From contig SCFE01000006.1 in assembly GCA_004352715.1 (NCBI GenBank), positions 3,622,914 to 3,686,913 on the forward strand: a stretch of DNA of 64,000 nt, read 5' to 3'. A program made the translations under genes and the position numbers. Source of the stretch: Hofstenia miamia (lineage: Eukaryota; Xenacoelomorpha; Acoela). Below, one piece after another: positions 57,496 through 64,000 of the stretch. Every line of letters starts with the position of its first letter. The first letter of the stretch is position 1. A model generated the notes under the pieces. The model did no database searches. It had not been told where the DNA came from and saw only the letters and a program-made list of their open reading frames with translations.

Positions 57496-58757
57496 NTAGA
57501 CCTAAGCCCTAACCTAAGATCCAATTTTTTCATCATTTTATATATAACGCCCTAATCCAAGTTAAATATATGTAATAAATAAAATTTATGACAGTTTATG
57601 ACATTAAAAATTCGCAACATTAAAAAAGTACAACGGTTATGGTAAAAATTAATAAACAGAGGAAATAGCAAAAACTTGTAAAATAAATATAAGAAAAACA
57701 CTTAACTTTAATTTATTCAATTGAGAGCTGACAATTTTTACATTTAGAAATTGCATTTTAACAACCATTTTTCGAAACCTGAAATTTAATGAAAAAAGTG
57801 TAAGAGATCACTTCCAATTAGGTCACTTCCATTTCAGATGGCTCTAGTCTAGTTAGTATTTTCTAAAACTACACTTAGGCGCATATGTAGCTTAGGGATT
57901 TAGGAACTTAGAAACTTAAAATTGTTGAATAGTGTATTGATGTTCCCAAATTATTAATTGATATTTTATTTAACAATATTAAGTTTTGAAGTTATCAAAT
58001 CCCTAATTGACACATTCGGCAAAACAATAGAAGACGGCATAGAATAAGTTCTACAGGAATAAGTCCTACACAATTAAGTCCTAGTTAGTTCGCATAGAAA
58101 GTGCATTACATGAATGTATAATTCCTAAGTAGTTGAAAAATTCAGCATAATTACAAAACAATTATAGCTCTCATTCAAATTTTTGAAATTTAGCGAAAAA
58201 CAAAAGAAACTTAGAGTGGCAATGCAAACATTTAAAACAAAAATAAAAACTTAAATGAATAAATTTCAGAGAATTAAAATCATTAATAGTTGGAACAAAT
58301 TATGTAATGCTGAAATAGTGTAGGTGTAGGATTTAATCATGTAGAACTTAATAATTTAGGACTTATTCCTGTAGCATTTATTCCGGTATGACTTATTCAT
58401 GTTCCCCGAAGGTCTACAGACGTTTCACTAACTGGATATTTCACTAACCAGACGTTTCGCTAACTGGATAATTCACTAACTGAAAAAGTGAAATAAGGCG
58501 AAATTTTTATATGTAAAATAACCCTTTACTCATAATACCTACACAGTGTAGGCTGCAAATACTGCAGTTTATAGTTTATGATGCAGACCTTATCAATAAT
58601 TTTTTGATTATGGTGTTTAATATTTTAATAAATAAATTTGCAAAATGTTGCTTTAAATTTTGACAAACTGAATTTGTTAAATATTGCAGCTACTCAAAAG
58701 CTTTGCGATTTTTATTGTTAATGTTGTAATTTTGCAATGACTACACTTTATTAATAG

Positions 58758-58836
58758 CGAACAGTGGTGAAATGGTATCACACCCATATCTTTTAGTGAG
58801 TTAAGGGAATTTATTGGTTCGAATCCAATCTGTTTG
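58758..58836 (+). tRNA. Second occurrence of the tRNA-like sequence
   Basis: Identical to 56614-56692 and inside the probable assembly duplication, so probably the same locus. Confidence 0.45.
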
Positions 58837-59068
58837 ATGCTTTTACTTGCAATAAAAGTTTTTCTGCTTTACTTCACTAAGCAAAACCAAAATTCGCACT
58901 TTAAATTTTGGATAATAAATATTGTTAAATACAAATCTGCAGATTCCTGGTTCCCCTCTTTCTAAGAGTATTGGCTGCTCAAAGGCAATGGTAGCTAACC
59001 TCACTCATTGCCGCCAGGCAGTGAAGTACATATTAGTCTACATGTTCATCAAGCTATAATTCTGTTAA

Positions 59069-60739
59069 ACAAGCCTTACTATATTTATAGACATTTCAAG
59101 TTATAAATTGCTTTAAACATTGTTTTACTTAACACTATAACAAAGCGCGGTGATTAATCTAAACTTGCAGAACATTTCCAATAAAGATTCTCAGGTTTGT
59201 CATATGAAAATTCAAAAAATATCCTTTATTTAGCAATTTAAAGCCTTTTTCTTTGGCAAAAAACGACTAAATTATAGAATTTTTCAAAAATTTATGAACT
59301 ACAAGTGCTTCAATAATCAAAATATTCATCAATATTAAAATTTCTTACTAAGTTTCATTTTTCGCACATGAAAAATTTTTTGTTGAACAATCAAAATATA
59401 CATATGCACATTTACATGATTTACGCAAGTCAAAATATAAGTTTAAATACATATATTATGTTATTGATCTTTACTTGAGCTAACCGAACTAAAAAAATCC
59501 ATAATTGCAGATTGCTATTAAAACCATTTAAAAATTATTATTACTAATGAATGGTAATCTATAATATATATATATNNNNNNNNNNNNNNNNNNNNNNNNN
59601 NNNNNNNNNNNNNNNNNNNNNNNNNNNNNNNNNNNNNNNNNNNNNNNNNNNNNNNNNNNNNNNNNNNNNNNNNNNNNNNNNNNNNNNNNNNNNNNNNNNN
59701 NNNNNNNNNNNNNNNNNNNNNNNNNNNNNNNNNNNNNNNNNNNNNNNNNNNNNNNNNNNNNNNNNNNNNNNNNNNNNNNNNNNNNNNNNNNNNNNNNNNN
59801 NNNNNNNNNNNNNNNNNNNNNNNNNNNNNNNNNNNNNNNNNNNNNNNNNNNNNNNNNNNNNNNNNNNNNNNNNNNNNNNNNNNNNNNNNNNNNNNNNNNN
59901 NNNNNNNNNNNNNNNNNNNNNNNNNNNNNNNNNNNNNNNNNNNNNNNNNNNNNNNNNNNNNNNNNNNNNNNNNNNNNNNNNNNNNNNNNNNNNNNNNNNN
60001 NNNNNNNNNNNNNNNNNNNNNNNNNNNNNNNNNNNNNNNNNNNNNNNNNNNNNNNNNNNNNNNNNNNNNNNNNNNNNNNNNNNNNNNNNNNNNNNNNNNN
60101 NNNNNNNNNNNNNNNNNNNNNNNNNNNNATATATATATATTTCCTAGGCAAAAAACCGACCAGTCGGTATTAACTGTTGATGGCACCACTAAAGCAACAA
60201 GAATCAAACATTGATGTTTTTACGGAATTGCTACCTAATTAACAATAGTTTTCATCACTGAATGTAACACAAAGGTCATGACAATTTCTATATTGCACAT
60301 GACATTTGCTGTTAGAATTCATTACTATCAAAATTTTGCTCAATTGATAAGAAATTTAATTGAAAATAATTAAAACAAATTCTATGGTGTCGCCATGATT
60401 TCTTTTATTTTTTACATGGTTTTCATCAACTAAATCCTAGCCATTCATTCCTGTAGCTGTACTATCTTTGAGAAAATATTGAAGTAAACTTTTGCTGGAT
60501 CGACGTGCACCCTAATCCCTCACCAACAATTAAATACAGAATTTCTCGGTGTACTCTGGCGTAGTTGCATATTTCAACCATTTTTCAAGTTGACAAAGGC
60601 AATGCTAAATTATATTTAGGTGGACAATTGCCCATCCCTGCCCACCGTAGCTGCGGCTCTGTACGCCCGGTCTGTGTTAATTAAATTAAATATATGACTG
60701 ACGTTAGCTTATTATTCTTTTAAATCGTTTGATAAATAT
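59069..60739. other. AT-rich DNA with a (TA)n tract and 553-N gap
   Basis: No gene. TA repeats flank the N run 59576-60128. Confidence 0.6.
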
Positions 60740-60865
60740 CAACGAAAAACGAACCAATATAAACAGGAGCTTTCAATATCGAAATCGTCAAATGAAATCA
60801 ACATGAGGAATAGGTGTAAACGCGTCCATGCGCCTATTCCTTAAGTTGGACCAGTGTAAACGGGC
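60740..60865 (-). repeat. Second copy of the GTTTACA dispersed repeat
   Basis: Read on minus, CCCGTTTACACTGGTCCAAC begins at 60865 and continues with GCGTTTACACCTATTCCTCATG and TTTCATTTGACGATTTC (in two parts), aligning with 54064-54170. It abuts the 3' end of the Tc1 pseudogene. Confidence 0.6.
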
Positions 60866-62235
60866 TCAATAATTTTTATGGTATCCTCGGGAATTAATGA
60901 CGGCGTTTAGGTGGCGGGGGTATGACTCATATTGTTTTTCTATAAAATCAACAGGAATTGATTGAAACATTGCATCCACGAGGGTCCAAAGGTTAGTTTT
61001 TTGGATGTTGTCGATTTCTTTTTTGACTTGGGCCCACACTTAATCAATTTGATTAAGGTTTGGGCTATGTGAAGGGCAATCTTGTCGAAAGGCCATACCA
61101 GACTCGTCTATGAACTGCTTAGTCCCCCTCGAATTGTGTGCTGGAGCACAATCCTGCTGGGAAATATCATAACGTCCCAAATCAGGAATCATTTCCGTTT
61201 CAAGTAATTGAATGTAATACCGGCTGTCGAGGATTCCATCCAAATTGACCAACTTTCCTCTAGCATCAGTTTAATGTATCACCCGACCACTATGCTTCCC
61301 CCCAAACCTTACAGTCTTCTTTTTATAACGGGGATCTATCCTTGTTTTACGCATTACACGAAATATTTCTTGCTACGAAATATTTTTGTCACACGATGGC
61401 GTATGAAAATTGATTTCGCGTGCTATTTTAATACATGTACATGGCATAAAAAATATTTTTATTTTTTTCATTTCTGCATCGTTAACCAATACGTATTGCA
61501 GTGCTGCCTTCCTTTAAAGGAAATGTGTGCTAGATTTTGGGGCAATTTGCATTTTATTCGCCCATATATTTTCTTGAGAAGTCATTGAAAAAAGCATTTT
61601 TAGCGATTGGTCTAATTCCGTGACGGCATAAAAATGCAGACCAATTTAGAGCAATTGCTAAAAATATTTTGTATGCCATGTATTAAGATAGCACGCGAAA
61701 TCAATTTTAGTACGTCATCGGGCAACAGAAATATTTCGTAACAAGAAATATTTCGTCTAAAGGAAATTGTGGTCTCCTTACATAAACTCTATGCTGCTGA
61801 TGAAGTACAAACTTTGATTCATGTGTAAAAAATGTGTGCCGAAGGTCTTCTGAAAAATTTACAATCTGTGCTCTGCAAAATCGAAGACGATTCTATCTTA
61901 GATTTTTCAATAATCGAGGCTTAATTGCTGCAATTCGTTTGTATTATTCCCGTTTTCCAAAAATCCAATTCTCATGCAATTTGTTAACAGTAAGCCTAGG
62001 GTTGAATTGGGACAACCGTATTAGCATCCGTTTAGCAGCAATTGAAGTCTTGCGAGGCTTGCCAGGGCTTTCTTTTGATTTTATTCTTCTTTCTTTGTTA
62101 AAAAGTAGAAAGGATTCGTAATATTAAGCTATTAGATATCTTGAGGTTCAGAGAAATGTCTTTATGAGTGTTCCCTAAGGACTTCATGCTTATAACTGCT
62201 TCACCTATAGCATCAGCAATGTGCTTTCCAGGCAT
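60866..62235 (-). pseudogene. Tc1-type transposase, inactivated and split by a MITE
   Basis: Starts at ATG 62235 with MPGKHIADAIGEAVISMKSL, the helix-turn-helix N-terminus of Tc1 transposases. The second DNA-binding half and GGKHSG, LVNLDGILDS, SQQDCAPAHNS (second catalytic D) and SPNLNQID follow, ending at TGA 60866-60868. Without the 401-bp MITE (61357-61757) and its TA it would be about 322 codons, close to the usual 340. Defects: stop codons (for example after GRVIH and after NQID), at least one frameshift, FFTHESKF where the first catalytic D is expected (normally FSDESKF), and D in place of the third-position E. Terminal repeats were not recognised. Confidence 0.8.
61357..61757. mobile_element. 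TA-flanked MITE with about 100-bp inverted repeats
   Basis: 401 bp, ends CACGAAATATTTCTTG and CAAGAAATATTTCGTC. The arms are complementary over about 95-100 bp (shared ATTGATTTCGCGTGCTAT). TA at 61355-61356 and 61758-61759 is the target duplication. No coding capacity. The TA target and foldback structure point to mobilisation by a Tc1/mariner transposase. Confidence 0.88.
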
Positions 62236-62300
62236 AGCAACTGTAAATAAGGACGTGAGGCAATAAACAAGCAGCAAACTACTAATGTGCTTATTAGCAC

Positions 62301-62306
<6 letters not shown>

Positions 62307-62332
<26 letters not shown>

Positions 62333-62858
62333 NNNNNNNNNNNNNNNNNNNNNNNNNNNNNNNNNNNNNNNNNNNNNNNNNNNNNNNNNNNNNNNNNNNN
62401 NNNNNNNNNNNNNNNNNNNNNNNNNNNNNNNNNNNNNNNNNNNNNNNNNNNNNNNNNNNNNNNNNNNNNNNNNNNNNNNNNNNNNNNNNNNNNNNNNNNN
62501 NNNNNNNNNNNNNNNNNNNNNNNNNNNNNNNNNNNNNNNNNNNNNNNNNNNNNNNNNNNNNNNNNNNNNNNNNNNNNNNNNNNNNNNNNNNNNNNNNNNN
62601 NNNNNNNNNNNNNNNNNNNNNNNNNNNNNNNNNNNNNNNNNNNNNNNNNNNNNNNNNNNNNNNNNNNNNNNNNNNNNNNNNNNNNNNNNNNNNNNNNNNN
62701 NNNNNNNNNNNNNNNNNNNNNNNNNNNNNNNNNNNNNNNNNNNNNNNNNNNNNNNNNNNNNNNNNNNNNNNNNNNNNNNNNNNNNNNNNNNNNNNNNNNN
62801 NNNNNNNNNNNNNNNNNNNNNNNNNNNNNNNNNNNNNNNNNNNNNNNNNNNNNNNNNN

Positions 62859-62889
<31 letters not shown>
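62307..62889. repeat. (TA)n microsatellite with 526-N gap
   Basis: TA repeats on both sides of the N run 62333-62858. Confidence 0.9.
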
Positions 62890-62891
<2 letters not shown>

Positions 62892-64000
62892 AGTGAGTTA
62901 CTGAAAGCTGCAAAAAGATTTACTGAAAAATGTAGGACTATTCAAAGAGACTGTTTGACACCTGATTTATTGAAAAATTTGTCCATATTATCTCGATAAG
63001 GTTAAATATATCGAATATTATGTAATTTTAGAAGCCATTTTTAATATTGACATTTCTCAAAAAGATACCGATAAAAGATTTAAAATTTAACTCCAGCTGT
63101 TCCTAGTGAACCATACTTTGATTATATGCAATTATTTTGGATGGTAGATTTTTTTGTAGTAAATGTGATTTCAGCCATACTGTGGAGGATGGTAAGGTTC
63201 ACCATTGGGAGCCCACTTGCTCGTAATTCCTTCAAATGACTTTTCGCATTGCATAATAACTAGTAAATTGTTTTTTTTGCCAAAAATAGCACAATGATGC
63301 CTAATGTAAAGAATACATTTTAGGGTAAAAACCTAATTATTGAAATAATGGCAATTATATGTCTGAGGCCAAAAATACAATTTTGAGACAGTGAGTAATA
63401 TGAATACTCTGAAGTATATTAGCATGTTGAAAATGATTTTATCATTCATAACCTGGTTAAGTTGATTTATTAATACTTTTTTGTGGATGTTAAGTTAAAT
63501 TTTGAACTTTTAAGCCTTAATTTTTTGTGTGTTTGATTGCCATCTAATGGCAAAATTATTAAATGTTGATGCATTTGTTTTCATTGTCATATAAATAATC
63601 TTTTAAGCAATTTTTTCTAATTACCGATAAATTCAAATTTTGTATTTTACGATTAATTTTAACTTCTATTAACAATTATGCTATAATAGAATTTTACAAA
63701 AGTTAATTGCAATTTTCTTACATGTAGAACAGTTTTCTTAAGAATTCTATAAACATGCAATGAAATGCATTTTATGTATTCAGTGTGGAATCTGCATGCA
63801 TTTGCTAATGGAACAAATTAATGCAAATCATGACAAGATCATTTTTTACTATTAAGCTTATCGGAATTAAACAATGTACCACAAAAGGAAATATTATCAC
63901 TATTTTTAGTTTGAAATGTTCTCATGTTTAAGAAACATAATTATATTTTATTTAATAAAATATATTATGCAAATAAATCTAATCAGGTTTGTAATAAAAA
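62890..64000. other. AT-rich DNA to the window end
   Basis: No gene, RNA or repeat element recognised. Confidence 0.5.

Larger units (their letters stand above)
55205..59068. other. Probable assembly duplications around N at 55554 and 57496
   Basis: 55408-55553 recurs at 55555-55700 (one mismatch), separated by one N. The larger block 55205-56924, without that small duplication, recurs at 57497-59068 almost without difference, again just after a single N. After 56924 and 59068 the two copies diverge at once. A genuine segmental duplication starting exactly at an N is unlikely; alternative haplotype ends are more likely. Confidence 0.8.

Noticed and set aside
59518-62913. Open frames rich in Tyr-Ile repeats
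   Set aside because: They are translations of (TA)n microsatellites and N runs.

Overview
The window is eukaryotic and almost certainly from an invertebrate animal. It is strongly AT-rich and gene-poor, its genes are separated by many kilobases of non-coding DNA, and it carries a wide mix of animal-type transposons: Penelope-like, CR1/jockey-like and L1-like LINEs, Ty3/gypsy-like, Tc1, hAT, piggyBac and several MITEs. Three host genes are well supported. One is a 979-codon LRR-ROC-COR-Death protein (5556-8495, minus). The second is an acidic/basic, probably chromatin-associated protein (17784-18599, minus). The third is an SLC22-type organic ion transporter with 12 predicted membrane segments and no intron in its coding region (51784-53367, plus). 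I cannot fix the phylum.

Layout. 1-2922: broken Penelope-like element with its RT head on minus and RT tail plus GIY-YIG nuclease on plus, containing a 1,034-bp tandem duplication. 5556-8495: ROCO/Death gene. 10.7-12 kb: short repeats and a foldback element. 12.1-15.1 kb: two copies of one LINE family, tail to tail around ATT-type microsatellites. 17.8-18.6 kb: chromatin-type gene, with a probable 3' splice site just upstream of its ATG. 18.6-23.7 kb: AT-rich, no gene seen. 23.7-23.9 kb: another Penelope RT scrap. 24.8-33.8 kb: a nest of two Ty3/gypsy-like elements between 577-bp direct repeats. The nest also holds a solo LTR, three SINE-like modules and a roughly 980-codon ORF of unknown function downstream of integrase. 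35-36 kb: L1-like RT remnant. 42.1-42.5 kb: hAT-type MITE with 8-bp target duplication. 44 kb: LINE RT fragment. 45.8-46.2 and 50.1-50.5 kb: arrays of a 112-bp repeat. 48.9-49.7 kb: piggyBac remnant. 51.8-53.4 kb: SLC22 gene. 54-55.3 kb: three MITE/palindromic repeats. 55.2-59.1 kb: a probably artefactual 1.6-kb duplication containing a tRNA-like sequence. 60.9-62.2 kb: Tc1 transposase pseudogene split by a MITE.

Assembly quality matters here. Four single- or few-N joins (13563, 40459-40461, 55554, 57496) are each followed by a nearly exact repeat of sequence lying before the join, and a fifth (50709-50712) is followed by 17 bases of the Tn5/Nextera mosaic end and then such a repeat. These look like unmerged overlapping contigs rather than biology. 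Two N runs are exactly 1000 long (28039-29038, 46223-47222) and three interrupt (TA)n microsatellites.

The best candidate for something undescribed is the unknown ORF downstream of integrase in the gypsy-like elements. It is present in two diverged copies that still agree at about 60 percent of residues, and no gag, env, zinc-knuckle or membrane feature is visible in it. Related points are a coding repeat whose spacings are all multiples of three, stop codons that look like decayed arginine codons, and flanking repeats whose two halves differ sharply in divergence. No joint pathway links the three host genes.
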